Shown piece after piece: positions 7,903-16,960 of a stretch of 64,000 bases of DNA. The notes under the pieces were generated by a model. That model was given only the letters and a program-made list of their open reading frames with translations, did no database searches and was not told the DNA's origin. The stretch covers positions 124,001 through 188,000 of the forward strand of contig CAWHVQ010000004.1 of NCBI GenBank assembly GCA_963832895.1, written 5' to 3'. The first letter of the stretch is position 1, and the number at the start of each line of letters is the position of its first letter. This DNA comes from JAMXLO01 sp963832895. Its GTDB lineage: Bacteria > Pseudomonadota > Alphaproteobacteria > Acetobacterales > Acetobacteraceae. The translations under genes and the position numbers were made by a program.

Positions 7903-9078
7903 CTACGCCAGTGCGGCGACCGCAGCCGCAAAGCGCGTCACCTCGTCTTCGGTGTTGTAGTAGTGCACGGACGCGCGCACGAGATCGGGCAACCGGCGCG
8001 CCCGGGCATCGAGCAGCGTCGAACTCGGCGTCGACGTATGGCAATTCATACGTTGCTGACGCAGCGCGGCGACGAGTTCCCGCGCAGGCTTTCCCTCGGC
8101 CGTGAAGCTGACGATGCCACAGCGGCGGCGCCCGCGGTCGCGGACGCTGACACCAGGGATGTCCGCGAGCAGTCGCCGCAGTTCGCCGGCCAGTGTCTCG
8201 ATGCGCACGTAAATGTCCGCGAGACCCAAGTCGAGTGCGTAGTCGACTGCGGCGCCGAGGCCGAGCTGTGCGGCAACGTTGCGTTCCCAGTTCTCGAAGC
8301 GTCGGGCGTCGGGGCGCATCTCGTAGCGGTCAGGCTCGACCCAGCTCACCGCCTGAAGATCGAGAAACGGCGGCTCAAGGCCCTCGAGCACGGCGCGCCG
8401 CACGTAGAGGAAGCCAGTGCCGCGCGGCCCGCGCAGATACTTTCGCCCGGTCGTGGACAGCATGTCGCAGCCGATGGCGGCGACATCGATCGGCATCTGA
8501 CCAACGGATTGGCAGGCGTCGAGCAGATAGAGGATGCGATGAGCGCGGGCGACGCGACCGACCGCCGTCGCCGGATTGACCAGCCCACCATTGGTCGGGA
8601 CATGCGTGATGGCGATCAGCTTGACGCGCGGATCGATCATGCGCTCGAGCGCCTCGACATCGATTTCGCCGGCTGCATCGCTAGGCACAACGTCGACGAC
8701 GGCGCCCGTGCGCCGGGCGACCTGCTCGAAGGCGATGTAGTTGCTGAGATATTCCGCTTCGGCGGTGAGGATGCGTTCGCCGGGTGCGAAACCGACGGAA
8801 TAAAACGCCATGTCCCAGGCCACGGTGGCGTTCTCGACCAGCGCGATCTCCGTCCGGTCGGCGTTCAGAAGTCGCGCGATCGAATCGTAGACCGCTTCGG
8901 CACAATCGTCTTCTGTCGCGGCGGCCTCGTAGCCGCCGATCGCGGCCTCGAGCCGTAGGTGACGCAGCTGCGCCTGCAGCACCGGCTCCGGCATCAGTGC
9001 CGCGCCCGCATTGTTGAAATGCAGGATTTTGCCGGTCGCCGGCGTGTCCCGGCGCGCCCGCTCGATGTCGATGGGCAT
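7903..9078 (-). CDS. Class V aminotransferase / cysteine desulfurase-fold PLP enzyme
   Basis: A 391-residue fold-type I PLP enzyme of the aminotransferase class V superfamily (NifS, isopenicillin N epimerase-like). N-terminal FNNAGAALMP is the substrate-side loop, ITHVPTNGGLVNP and DACQSVGQMPID are the PLP-phosphate and pyridine-ring regions, and the Schiff-base lysine is in TTGRKYLRGPRGTGFLYVR. There is no sulfur-relay cysteine loop typical of IscS, so a sulfur-mobilising role is less likely than transamination, racemisation or beta-elimination. ATG 9078 is the only good start. It is divergent from the cysteine-hydrolase-fold gene at 9243. Substrate unknown. Confidence 0.82.
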   Translation of the reverse strand: MPIDIERARRDTPATGKILHFNNAGAALMPEPVLQAQLRHLRLEAAIGGYEAAATEDDCAEAVYDSIARLLNADRTEIALVENATVAWDMAFYSVGFAPGERILTAEAEYLSNYIAFEQVARRTGAVVDVVPSDAAGEIDVEALERMIDPRVKLIAITHVPTNGGLVNPATAVGRVARAHRILYLLDACQSVGQMPIDVAAIGCDMLSTTGRKYLRGPRGTGFLYVRRAVLEGLEPPFLDLQAVSWVEPDRYEMRPDARRFENWERNVAAQLGLGAAVDYALDLGLADIYVRIETLAGELRRLLADIPGVSVRDRGRRRCGIVSFTAEGKPARELVAALRQQRMNCHTSTPSSTLLDARARRLPDLVRASVHYYNTEDEVTRFAAAVAALA

Positions 9079-9242
9079 GGAAGGCTTCTCCGCATGCTGG
9101 CAGGAAATCGCGCCTTGTCACGGTGGGGAGCGCGCGGTCTGGGTGTCAAGCACACTTCGGTCGATTGCTTTCGATGGCTGAGGGGTTACGCTCGTGCCCG
9201 CTGGAAGCGCCACCAGCCCTTCCAACAGCAATTGAGGTTGCC

Positions 9243-9851
9243 ATGCCCGAACCTGAACGCGTCGATCGGCGCCGTGCCGCACTGATTGCTTACGATGTCT
9301 GCCGGCGCGCGCTGACGCCGCCGGACCCTGCACGGAGAGCCACGATGCGCCCCGTGCTCGATGCCTGGGTGCAGATGATCGCGGCCGCGCGTGCGGTTGG
9401 CGTGCCGGTGATCTACACGACCCCCGTAAGCCGCGCCGATGGCGCAGACGTCGTCATGCTGCCGACCGATCTTTCGGCGGAAACCGGTGTGCCGCCACTT
9501 ACCAACGGTATCGAAGGCACGGCGGAGGCCGGTTTTCCCGACGAGATCGCGCCGCGGCCGGAGGACTATGTCTTCCTCAAACGCCGCCCGAGCGCGTTTT
9601 ACGGAACGGGCGTCGCCGAGCTCCTTCACATGCTGCGACGCGACATCATTATCATCGGCGGGGGCGCTACCAATCGCGGTGTCGAGACGAGCGTCCGCGA
9701 GGCATTCAATCTCGACATTGCGTCTGTCGTGGTGCGCGAGTGCTGCTGGGGCAGCGACACTGCCGCCCACGCCTACAGCCTGGACAAGGCGATGAAGATG
9801 TACGCGCGCATCCGGAGCCTCGAGCAGGTCGCGGCGATGCTGCGGGGGTGA
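9243..9851 (+). CDS. Isochorismatase/cysteine-hydrolase-fold protein without the catalytic cysteine
   Basis: A 202-residue protein of the isochorismatase-like cysteine hydrolase superfamily (nicotinamidase, N-carbamoylsarcosine amidase). The triad aspartate (ALIAYDVC) and lysine (FLKRRPSAFYGTG) are present. In the nucleophile motif, usually TNxCVExT, the sequence reads TNRGVETSVREAF, so glycine stands where the cysteine should be. True isochorismatases also lack the cysteine, so isochorismate-like hydrolysis or a non-catalytic role are both possible. The frame is open from 9123, but ATG 9243 (MPEPERVD) is where the fold begins. Lone gene, divergent from the aminotransferase. Confidence 0.78.
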   Translation: MPEPERVDRRRAALIAYDVCRRALTPPDPARRATMRPVLDAWVQMIAAARAVGVPVIYTTPVSRADGADVVMLPTDLSAETGVPPLTNGIEGTAEAGFPDEIAPRPEDYVFLKRRPSAFYGTGVAELLHMLRRDIIIIGGGATNRGVETSVREAFNLDIASVVVRECCWGSDTAAHAYSLDKAMKMYARIRSLEQVAAMLRG

Positions 9852-10011
9852 GGCGGTCCGGCCTGGCTCCCCGGCCGTCGCCTCTGTCAACCTGCGAAAC
9901 CCGACGCGGCGCGGAGCGCTCGTAAGAGACGCTGGCAGAAGCGGCCACCTTCTTGCATGCTGCGGTGCAGCACGCCCGCACCGCAACGTTGCACAAACGA
10001 GATCCGACACA

Positions 10012-11313
10012 ATGGCCAAGCGTCAGTTCCACCTCTCCTGGTTCCTCTCGCAGGGCTATGGTCCGAAGACCTGGCGAGGAAATTGGCCGGGCAGCGACGT
10101 GGCGCGCTGGATGATGCCCGATCTGTTTCTCGACCTCGCCCGCGGGCTGGAGCGTGCCTGCTTCGATTACCTCATCATCGAGGATTCCTCGATGGTGCCG
10201 TGTACGTTTCGGGACTCGCACGACACCTATCTGCGCTACGCCGCCAGCACGCCCAAGCTCGACCCGGCCGTGCTGGTCCCTTTCCTCGCGCAGGTTACCA
10301 GACACCTTGGGCTGATCCCGACGCTTTCGGTTACCGAGTACCCGCCTTTTCTGCTCGCCAGGCTGGTCAACTCGCTCGACCACGTGACCGAGGGGCGCAT
10401 CGGCTGGAACTGCGTCACCAGCAGCAATGACGGCGCGGCGCAGAACTACGGCCATCTGCGCCAGCCGCCGCACGATGAGCGCTACGAACTCGCCGATGAA
10501 TTCGCGGACCTGGTTACCAGGCTGTGGGACGCCTGGGAGCCTGAGGCCGTGGTGCTCGACCGTGACACGCCGATGTTCGCCGACGGGGGGAAGGTCCATC
10601 CGGTGAATTTCGAGGGCAAGTACTTCCGCTGTCGCGGCCCGCTGAATGCACCTCGCTCGCCGCAGGGGCGTCCGCCGATCTGCCAGGCGGGTGGCTCGCA
10701 GCGCGGCCAGGAATTCGCCGCCCGTTGGGCCGATACAATCATCACCGATGCCGGCAGCGTCGAGGCCATGAAGGCCTATCGAGCCAACGTCCGTCGGCGT
10801 GCCGTTGCTGCCGGCCGCGACCCCGACGGGGTGAAGGTGCTTTTCCTGGCCTACCCGCTGGTCGACACGACGATGGAGGCCGCGCATGACCGGCGGCGCC
10901 TGATGCATGAGGACGCCAACCGGCATCTCGACATGCAGCTCTCAACCATGTCGCGTCTGACCAACATCGACTTCTCGAAATTCGATCCGGACGAGCCGCT
11001 TCCCGAGTTGCACACCGATGGCCATCAGTCGTCGCTGGCCAAGTGGATCGGCAAGACGCCGCGCGAGGTCGCGGTGAGCCAGTCCACCAAAATGGGCATC
11101 GACTTCACCGGAACGGTCGATCACGTGGCGGGCATGATGCAGGAGATCATGGAGGAAGTCGGCGGCGACGGGTTCCTGTTCTTCAATGCCTATTTCGACC
11201 GGCGCTATATCATGGAGGTGTGTGACGGGCTGGTGCCGGCGTTGCAGCGCCGCGGACTGACGCGGACGCGCTACGCCCACAAGCACTTCAAGGACAACCT
11301 GATGGAATTCTAA
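10012..11313 (+). CDS. Flavin-dependent monooxygenase, NtaA/SnaA/DszA (LLM) family
   Basis: A 433-residue bacterial luciferase-like FMNH2-dependent monooxygenase. Family traits are the N-terminal HLSWFLS(Q)GYGPKTWR segment, the central VTEGRIGWNCVTSSNDGAAQNYG motif region, and QAGGSQRGQEFAARWAD, the flavin phosphate region. Relatives oxidise nitrilotriacetate, dibenzothiophene sulfone and similar compounds using FMNH2 from a separate reductase. No reductase gene is adjacent. Length agrees with the family (about 430-450). Its stop is convergent with the frameshifted gene at 11359. Substrate cannot be inferred. Confidence 0.88.
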   Translation: MAKRQFHLSWFLSQGYGPKTWRGNWPGSDVARWMMPDLFLDLARGLERACFDYLIIEDSSMVPCTFRDSHDTYLRYAASTPKLDPAVLVPFLAQVTRHLGLIPTLSVTEYPPFLLARLVNSLDHVTEGRIGWNCVTSSNDGAAQNYGHLRQPPHDERYELADEFADLVTRLWDAWEPEAVVLDRDTPMFADGGKVHPVNFEGKYFRCRGPLNAPRSPQGRPPICQAGGSQRGQEFAARWADTIITDAGSVEAMKAYRANVRRRAVAAGRDPDGVKVLFLAYPLVDTTMEAAHDRRRLMHEDANRHLDMQLSTMSRLTNIDFSKFDPDEPLPELHTDGHQSSLAKWIGKTPREVAVSQSTKMGIDFTGTVDHVAGMMQEIMEEVGGDGFLFFNAYFDRRYIMEVCDGLVPALQRRGLTRTRYAHKHFKDNLMEF

Positions 11314-11358
11314 ACCTGCGGGCTCGGCGCGGTTGCGCTGGCAGGGCTACGGGGCCTT

Positions 11359-11707
11359 TCAGTATCCAGGATAGCCATAGCCGTACGGCGCATAGTAGGG
11401 CGGAGGATAGGTACGGAGGCGGATAGTAGACCGGCGGGGGGACGTAAACCGGCGGTGCCACCCCGACGAAGACTCCGCCGCGCCAGCAACAGCTCCAGCG
11501 GCCACCGTGCCATCCCCAGTTGCCGCCATTCCAGCCGCCGCCATGCCAAGCACCGCCGCCATGCCAAGCACCGCCACCGTGCCAGCCACCTCCACCACCA
11601 CCATGCCAGCCGCCATGCCAGTCGGCACGTGCGAGCGGCGCCGTGAGGATCAGCAGGCCGACAACAGCGAAAACGGCACCCGCGATGCGGATCGGATTGC
11701 GTCGCAT
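11359..11707 (-). pseudogene. Secreted Gly/His/Trp-rich repeat protein with a one-base frameshift
   Basis: A small protein starting at ATG 11707, with AAAGGAG upstream. An N-terminal signal peptide (GAVFAVVGLLILTAPLARA) is followed by GGW/HGGG repeats and a Pro/Tyr-rich tail. In the starting frame the tail runs YVPPPVYYPPPYL and then degenerates. Shifting by one base at the TACCTAT near 11408-11412 gives TYPPPYYAPYGYGYPGY and a stop at 11359, clearly the natural end. The sequence therefore carries one extra base, real or artefactual. Such GHW-rich proteins are common in Alphaproteobacteria with no known function; an outer-surface or metal-binding role is a guess. Confidence 0.72.
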
Positions 11708-11840
11708 GACGGACAACTCCTTTGGCGGCGCGGAGTCTTGCCGAACATGGCGGCAGAGTTGTGGCGGAGGTGCCCTTCGCTCGATCGTCAGGCAGCACTC
11801 CGGGCCATTGGTGAGATGGCGCGGCGCACCGTTCACGGGG

Positions 11841-13580
11841 TCACGAACCAATCTTCGCGAGTTCGGCGCGCTGCCCGGACGTGCTGCTCTCTGACCCGGT
11901 GCCTGATTGTTGGTCCAGAACCGCGAGGCCCGGTAGCCGCACGGTCACGGTTGTGCCGACACCGGGTTCGCTCGCCAGTGTCAGTGTGCCTCCATGCTGT
12001 TCCACCAGCCCCTTGCTCAACGGTAGCCCGAGGCCGGTGCCTCTGCGCTTCCCGGTCTGGGCGTTTTCCACCTGGGCAAACGGCAGCACGATGCGCGGAA
12101 GGTCTTCCGCGCTGATGCCTATGCCGGTGTCGGCCACGCGGATCATGCAGTCAGTGCCGACCTGTCCCGCGCTGATCGTCACCGTCCCGCCGCGCGGTGT
12201 GAACTTGATGGCGTTCGATAGCAGGTTGAGCAGGATCTGCCGCAGCCGCACCTCGTCGGCATTCAACGGTGGAATGCGCTGATCGATCTGACACTGCACC
12301 TCGACGCCGGCTTGCCCGGCGATGCCTTCCAACAGATCCGCGGAGCCTTGCACCTCGTCCGCAACGTCCAGCGGCCTCTTGTGCAACTTCAGCTCTCCCG
12401 CCTCGTGACGAGCATAACTCTGGATCTGTTCGATGATATCGACGATGTGGTTCACGCTCCCGTCGATGCGCTCGCAATAGTCCAGCACCTTCGTATCCCG
12501 GGAACGAGTGGCGATGCCCTCCGCGCAACCCGACACCGCCATCAGCGGCGTGCGAAGCTCGTGGCTGAGGTAGGCGAAGTAGCTGCCCCGGGCGCGTGCT
12601 GCCTCCTCCACGCCCTGCTGTGCGACACGCGCCGTGGTGCTCTCGATTGTACGCGCCTCCAAGCGCCGGCCGATGGCCGCTGCCATGGCAAGATTGATGA
12701 CGATCATGGCCAGCGTGCAAACTATACTGAGCGCCAGGAAGCGCCACACCCGGTCGGTCAGTTCGGCAGTCGGCACGCCAACCGCGACCGTCCAGCCCGA
12801 AAATTCGGACCGAGCCCAGGCGGTTGAGACGCTGACACCATCATTCGTGCGCTGCGCCAACAGTTTATTGCCGCCGCCAGCCGGATGCTGCGCAATTGCC
12901 TGTAAGAACGCCGGGGTTGCCTTCTGCCCGACGAGTTGGGCTTCGTTCTGTGACCTCGCGATAATGGTGCCCGTGCTGTCGATGACACCGGCGATCCAGC
13001 CGGCGGGCAAATGCTGCTGGCGCAAGATCGCGCTCTTGCGCTCGGGGAACAGGCCAATGGAAAGGTCATAGATAACCGTGCCGTCTCGAATGACCGGCAC
13101 TTCGACACTGAGCACGGGGCGGTGCATCAGTCCGCCGATGTAAAGATCGGAGATCACCGGCTTGGCAGTGGCAAAGACCACCTGGACTATCTTGGGATTG
13201 CCGTGGCGCGGCAGCGGTTGGCCGAACGGCTGCAAGGTGTTGAGCACCTGCTGACCTGATGCATCGCTCAGGACCACGTTGCTGCCGACGCCGCTGCGCT
13301 GAATGGCACCGCTGGCGCGGACGGTAAATCTGGCAAGGTCGCCCTCGAGCAAGCTCTGGGAGGTCGCCAGGGTCTCCGCAAGCACTATGGCGGCGGCCAC
13401 ATCGCGATCGATGGCAACCATCACAGCGCTGGCGGCGGCGGCGGAGTCGCGCTCGACCAGGGCGCGGGCGTCGATCTCCGCATTGTACAGCAGCACGGCC
13501 GAGGCCAGCCAGACCGGCAGGGCGGTGGCGAGCACAACCAGCAGGAATTCCGAGCGAAAGACATCGGCGAGACGGCGCAT
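11841..13580 (-). CDS. Membrane-bound sensor histidine kinase
   Basis: A 579-residue sensor kinase. One membrane helix (about 12-32), a large extracytoplasmic sensor region (33-278, probably Cache-like), and a second helix (281-304) precede the HisKA dimerisation domain with phospho-acceptor His340 (LSHELRTPLMAVSG). The HATPase domain has its N box (LLNLLSNAIKFTP), G1 box (DTGIGI) and G2 box (RGTGLGLPLSKGL). I start at ATG 13580; the open frame extends to 13643 without family-like sequence. There is no receiver domain and no adjacent response regulator, so it is an orphan kinase. Signal unknown. Confidence 0.9.
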   Translation of the reverse strand: MRRLADVFRSEFLLVVLATALPVWLASAVLLYNAEIDARALVERDSAAAASAVMVAIDRDVAAAIVLAETLATSQSLLEGDLARFTVRASGAIQRSGVGSNVVLSDASGQQVLNTLQPFGQPLPRHGNPKIVQVVFATAKPVISDLYIGGLMHRPVLSVEVPVIRDGTVIYDLSIGLFPERKSAILRQQHLPAGWIAGVIDSTGTIIARSQNEAQLVGQKATPAFLQAIAQHPAGGGNKLLAQRTNDGVSVSTAWARSEFSGWTVAVGVPTAELTDRVWRFLALSIVCTLAMIVINLAMAAAIGRRLEARTIESTTARVAQQGVEEAARARGSYFAYLSHELRTPLMAVSGCAEGIATRSRDTKVLDYCERIDGSVNHIVDIIEQIQSYARHEAGELKLHKRPLDVADEVQGSADLLEGIAGQAGVEVQCQIDQRIPPLNADEVRLRQILLNLLSNAIKFTPRGGTVTISAGQVGTDCMIRVADTGIGISAEDLPRIVLPFAQVENAQTGKRRGTGLGLPLSKGLVEQHGGTLTLASEPGVGTTVTVRLPGLAVLDQQSGTGSESSTSGQRAELAKIGS

Positions 13581-13744
13581 GGGGGCCGTCTTAGCGCGGC
13601 ACACTGACCGGTGAGTGACAGGACCGTTAAATAGCCGCAACAATACGTCGAGGTAATGCCGCCGTGGGTAGATACCCGACCGTTACAGGTTGGCGAGCGT
13701 CTGGCGTACGGCTGCGGATCGCCGAAAGGCGGGGGCCCCGACCC

Positions 13745-13921
13745 CTAAAGTTTGCCGCCGATGGTCGAGAACAGGGTGGACACCTTCGTCCCAAGCGACG
13801 CCGCGGCTGTGGCGACGACGATGACGATGCCCGCAGCGATCACGCCGTATTCCATGGCAGTCACGCCCTTGCGGTCAATCTTCACGCGCTCCCGGAGAGC
13901 AAATAAATACGCGAACATCAT
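13745..13921 (-). CDS. Flp/Fap-type pilin
   Basis: A 58-residue protein missed by long-frame calling. It reads MMFAYLFALRERVKIDRKG, then VTAMEYGVIAAG with a hydrophobic stretch to about residue 40, then LGTKVSTLFSTIGGKL. This is the Flp pilin plan: a short basic leader, the prepilin peptidase site at G/V-T-A-x-E-Y, and a hydrophobic helix ending in a TLFSTI-type tail. Two ATG codons are adjacent (13921 and 13918). No tad/cpa assembly genes are nearby, so assembly machinery would have to be encoded elsewhere. Confidence 0.82.
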   Translation of the reverse strand: MMFAYLFALRERVKIDRKGVTAMEYGVIAAGIVIVVATAAASLGTKVSTLFSTIGGKL

Positions 13922-14053
13922 GCAATGGTATCGCAGGAAATTACCTGTGTCACTGTCAGAATAATGGCGCGTCGGAATTGATCTGTATCAATGTCCTTGC
14001 CGCCGAACGGCTACCAGAGCGGATGTCCGCGCGCTGAGCCGCCTCGGATCCCC

Positions 14054-14941
14054 CTACGCCTGCTTGAGCTCGATGAGACTACGCCTAATCTTGCGCCCCC
14101 GTTCCACCTTGTCCTCGATGTACTCCGCATCCCCCCAGCGCACCGCGCGCGACATCGCCTGAGCGTCCTCGACGAAACGCGCCAGCATCTCCAGCAGCGC
14201 CTCGCGGTTGTTGAGAAAAATGTCCCGCCACATCACCGGGTCACTCGCGGCGATCCGCGTGAAGTCGCGGAAGCCCGAGGCGGCGAACTGGAGCACCGCC
14301 TGCCGGCTCTCGTCGGCGAGGTCGTCGGCGGTGCCACAGATGGTGAAGGCGAGCAGGTGCGGCAGGTGGGAAACGATCGCCAGCACCCGGTCGTGATGCG
14401 CCGGCTCCATCCGCTGCACCATCGACCCACAACGCCGCCAGAACTCCTCCACCCGCGCGACCGCCGTCTCGTCCGTTCCCGGCGGCGGGGTTAGCAACGT
14501 CCAGCGGCCCTCGAACAACGTGGTGAAACCGGCATCCGGCCCCGAATATTCGGTCCCGGCCACCGGATGCGCCGGCACGAAATGCACCCCCGCCGGCACC
14601 AGCGGCCCCACGTCGCGGATCACCGACTGCTTGGTCGAGCCCACATCCGTCAGCACCGCCCCTGCCTCAAGCCGCGGTGCGATCGCGGCGGCAATATCGG
14701 CGAACGCGCCCACGGGCGCGCACAGCATCACACAGTCGGCGCCGGCCACCGCGCAGGCGGGGTCCGCCTCGATCCGGTCGGCAATACCCAGTTCCCGCAC
14801 CCGCTCCAATGTCTTCGGGGTCCGCGCGTTCACCACCACCTCGGCGGCCAGGTCACCGCGCTCGCGCGCGATACGGGCAACGGAACTGCCTATCAGGCCA
14901 ATGCCGATCAGCGCCAGGCGGCGAAACAGCGGTTCAGACAT
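14054..14941 (-). CDS. tyrA: Prephenate/arogenate dehydrogenase (TyrA family)
   Basis: A 295-residue NAD(P)-dependent dehydrogenase for oxidative decarboxylation of prephenate or arogenate towards tyrosine. The N-terminal Rossmann motif is ALIGIGLIGSSVARIA, with VVVNARTP following. The catalytic region includes HFVPAHPVAGTEYSGPDAG, with the conserved HPxAG...GP motif. The open frame begins at 15076, but ATG 14941 is one base after the hisC-like stop and starts directly before the Rossmann fold. Third gene of a chorismate mutase-hisC-tyrA operon. Substrate preference cannot be read from sequence. Confidence 0.92.
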   Translation of the reverse strand: MSEPLFRRLALIGIGLIGSSVARIARERGDLAAEVVVNARTPKTLERVRELGIADRIEADPACAVAGADCVMLCAPVGAFADIAAAIAPRLEAGAVLTDVGSTKQSVIRDVGPLVPAGVHFVPAHPVAGTEYSGPDAGFTTLFEGRWTLLTPPPGTDETAVARVEEFWRRCGSMVQRMEPAHHDRVLAIVSHLPHLLAFTICGTADDLADESRQAVLQFAASGFRDFTRIAASDPVMWRDIFLNNREALLEMLARFVEDAQAMSRAVRWGDAEYIEDKVERGRKIRRSLIELKQA

Positions 14942-14942
14942 A

Positions 14943-16049
14943 CTACGCCTGTCCCCGGGCGCGAGCCGGGGACATGAACTCCGTGACGGTGGCGATGACG
15001 ATGTCCACCTCTTCCGCGGTGCCGACCGTGATGCGCAGACAGTGCGGCAGGCCATAGCCGCCCACCGGGCGGGCAATCACGCCACGCGAGCGCAGGAAGC
15101 CATCCGCCGCCTTGGCGCGTTCGGGTGAGCCAAAGTCGGCGAGCACGAAATTGCCCTCCGACGGCCAAACCTTCACTCCCGCCGCCGTCAGCCCCGCCGC
15201 CAGCTTCGGCCGGTATTCCGCGTTGTGCGCACGGCCCTTCTCCACCCAGCCCGGCTCTGCCAGCGCCGCGACCGCCGCCGCCTGCGATGCGAGCGTGACG
15301 TTGAATGGCTCGCGCACCCGGTTGAATACATCGATCACCGCCGGCGCCGCATAGGCCCAGCCGATCCGCATTCCGCCCAGGCCAAAGATCTTCGAGAACG
15401 TGCGCAGCATCACGGTATTGTCGCCGGCATCCACCAGTCGGATGCCAGGATCGTAATCCGGCCGCTCGACGTACTCGGCATACGCGGCATCGATCACCAG
15501 CAGCACCTCCGGCGGCAGGCCTGCGCGCAGCCGCGCTACTTCCGCATACGGCAGCATACTGCCGGTCGGATTGTTCGGGTTCGCGAGGAACACCAGCCGC
15601 GTCGACGGGGACACTGCCGCGAGCATGGCATCGACATCCGCGGTCAGGTCGCGCTCCGGCGTCTTTATCACCCGGCTGCCAGCATATGTGCCAGCGATGA
15701 AGTAGATCGCGAAGCCATGCGCGCTCATGACGATGTCGCGGCCGTGGCCGCCATACGCGAGGCAGAGTTGGTAAATCAGGTCATCCGACCCAGCGCCGCA
15801 CACGATCCGCGCCGGGTCCAGCTTGAACCGCGCCCCGATAGCGCGGCGCAGTTCGGTCGCGTCGCCGTCGGGATAGCGATGCAACTCCTCCGCCGCACGC
15901 TTGTACGCCTCCTGTGCGCCCGGCGGCACGCCGAACGCGCCTTCGTTGGAGGACAGCTTCAACACCCGGTTGATCCCGGGCTCCGTGGACTCGCCGCCGA
16001 TATACGGAGAGATGTCGAGGACTTCGGGGCGCGGACGAGGCGCGGTCAT
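14943..16049 (-). CDS. hisC: Histidinol-phosphate / aromatic amino acid aminotransferase (HisC family)
   Basis: A 368-residue fold-type I PLP aminotransferase. Family features are SSNEGAFGVPPGA near the N terminus, FLANPNNPTGSML, VIDAAYAEYV, and the Schiff-base lysine in RTFSKIFGLGGMRIGWAYA, with the phosphate-binding arginine just after. Being between chorismate mutase and tyrA, it probably acts on prephenate, phenylpyruvate or hydroxyphenylpyruvate, and may also serve histidine synthesis. Its start overlaps the upstream stop by four bases (ATGA, 16046-16049). The hisC name reflects family, not proven substrate. Confidence 0.9.
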   Translation of the reverse strand: MTAPRPRPEVLDISPYIGGESTEPGINRVLKLSSNEGAFGVPPGAQEAYKRAAEELHRYPDGDATELRRAIGARFKLDPARIVCGAGSDDLIYQLCLAYGGHGRDIVMSAHGFAIYFIAGTYAGSRVIKTPERDLTADVDAMLAAVSPSTRLVFLANPNNPTGSMLPYAEVARLRAGLPPEVLLVIDAAYAEYVERPDYDPGIRLVDAGDNTVMLRTFSKIFGLGGMRIGWAYAAPAVIDVFNRVREPFNVTLASQAAAVAALAEPGWVEKGRAHNAEYRPKLAAGLTAAGVKVWPSEGNFVLADFGSPERAKAADGFLRSRGVIARPVGGYGLPHCLRITVGTAEEVDIVIATVTEFMSPARARGQA

Positions 16050-16960
16050 GCGGCGGCTCCGGTTTCGGGGATGGCGTAGGCGCCGACGATCATTGGCCGG
16101 CGCAGCACCCTCTCAAGCGCGTCGAGCCGGGCGTCATCGTCGGACAGGAACCCATCGACCTCGACCAGAGCCTGGGCGATCGGCGCGCCTGGCTCGCGGC
16201 GCAGAACGACCTTGCTGGGCGCAAGGCCTGCGGAGGTCAGCGTGTCGATGAGGCGGGCGCGACCCACATCGCGATCCAGATCGAGCCCCAGCAGCGAGCG
16301 ATCGTGTCCGCTGGCGTCCGGCTCGGTGGCGGCGACGACGAGAGCCTGCACGGCAGGTGAGCCCTCGGGACGCGCCGCCCAGAACGGCAGCCGCGCCACC
16401 ACGTAGAGCCGTGCCGCGTCCTTCCGCAGCAGCGCGGTCCACCATGCCTCGTGCGGCTTATCAGTTTCCGACGGCATCGGCAGCACGGCCACCGCCGTGT
16501 CGCCGCGGCTGACATCGGCCAGAGCCAATGCCGGCCTGCCATACGCGTGCAGCGGCGTCAGCCCGCCGAAATGTTCGCGCGCGGCCTGGGTGAAGCCGGC
16601 TCCGTTGTCCGACTCGTACACTGCCACCGCGAAGGGTGCCTGCATCGCCGTGGTGCCCGCCAGCAGCTCGCGCCAGATGCGCACGATAGCCTGCGCCGGC
16701 AGCGTGCCGCTGTGCTGCCGCAGGAGGCGGCGAATCATCGCGGCCTCGCGCCCCGGACGGTACGCGCTGCGCTTGCCGGAGCGCGCCACCTGCTCCACCA
16801 CTGCGGCGCGCTGTTTCAGAAGCGTGTGGAGCGCATCGTCGATCCGGTCGAGTTCCGCGCGCAGAGCGGCGAGGCCGCCAGGCCAGCCATCCTGCGGTGG
16901 TGGTTCCTCCGCCACGGGGGCGGGAGCAGACGGCGCGTCGAGACGAGCGGAACTGGGCAT
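16046..16960 (-). CDS. Chorismate mutase with a degenerate prephenate dehydratase-like C-terminal region
   Basis: A 304-residue protein. Residues about 30-120 form an AroQ-type chorismate mutase (LRAELDRIDDALHTLLKQRA, then RSGKRSAYRPGREAAMIRRLL, then the RIWRELL helix). The rest keeps the outline of a prephenate dehydratase plus ACT domain (AVYESDNGAGFTQAAREHFG, AVAVLPMP, then LDLDRDVGRARLIDTLTSAG) but lacks the catalytic Thr-Arg-Arg motif and the usual ESRP ACT motif. It probably makes prephenate for the downstream genes; dehydratase activity is doubtful. ATG 16960 is chosen over 17014 because the preceding residues carry no domain. First gene of the operon. Confidence 0.82.
   Translation of the reverse strand: MPSSARLDAPSAPAPVAEEPPPQDGWPGGLAALRAELDRIDDALHTLLKQRAAVVEQVARSGKRSAYRPGREAAMIRRLLRQHSGTLPAQAIVRIWRELLAGTTAMQAPFAVAVYESDNGAGFTQAAREHFGGLTPLHAYGRPALALADVSRGDTAVAVLPMPSETDKPHEAWWTALLRKDAARLYVVARLPFWAARPEGSPAVQALVVAATEPDASGHDRSLLGLDLDRDVGRARLIDTLTSAGLAPSKVVLRREPGAPIAQALVEVDGFLSDDDARLDALERVLRRPMIVGAYAIPETGAAA

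Noticed and set aside
7555..8958. A 467-codon plus-strand frame opposite the class V aminotransferase
   Set aside because: Antisense shadow; its peptide is low-complexity and rich in Arg/Asp, while the minus strand encodes all PLP-enzyme motifs.
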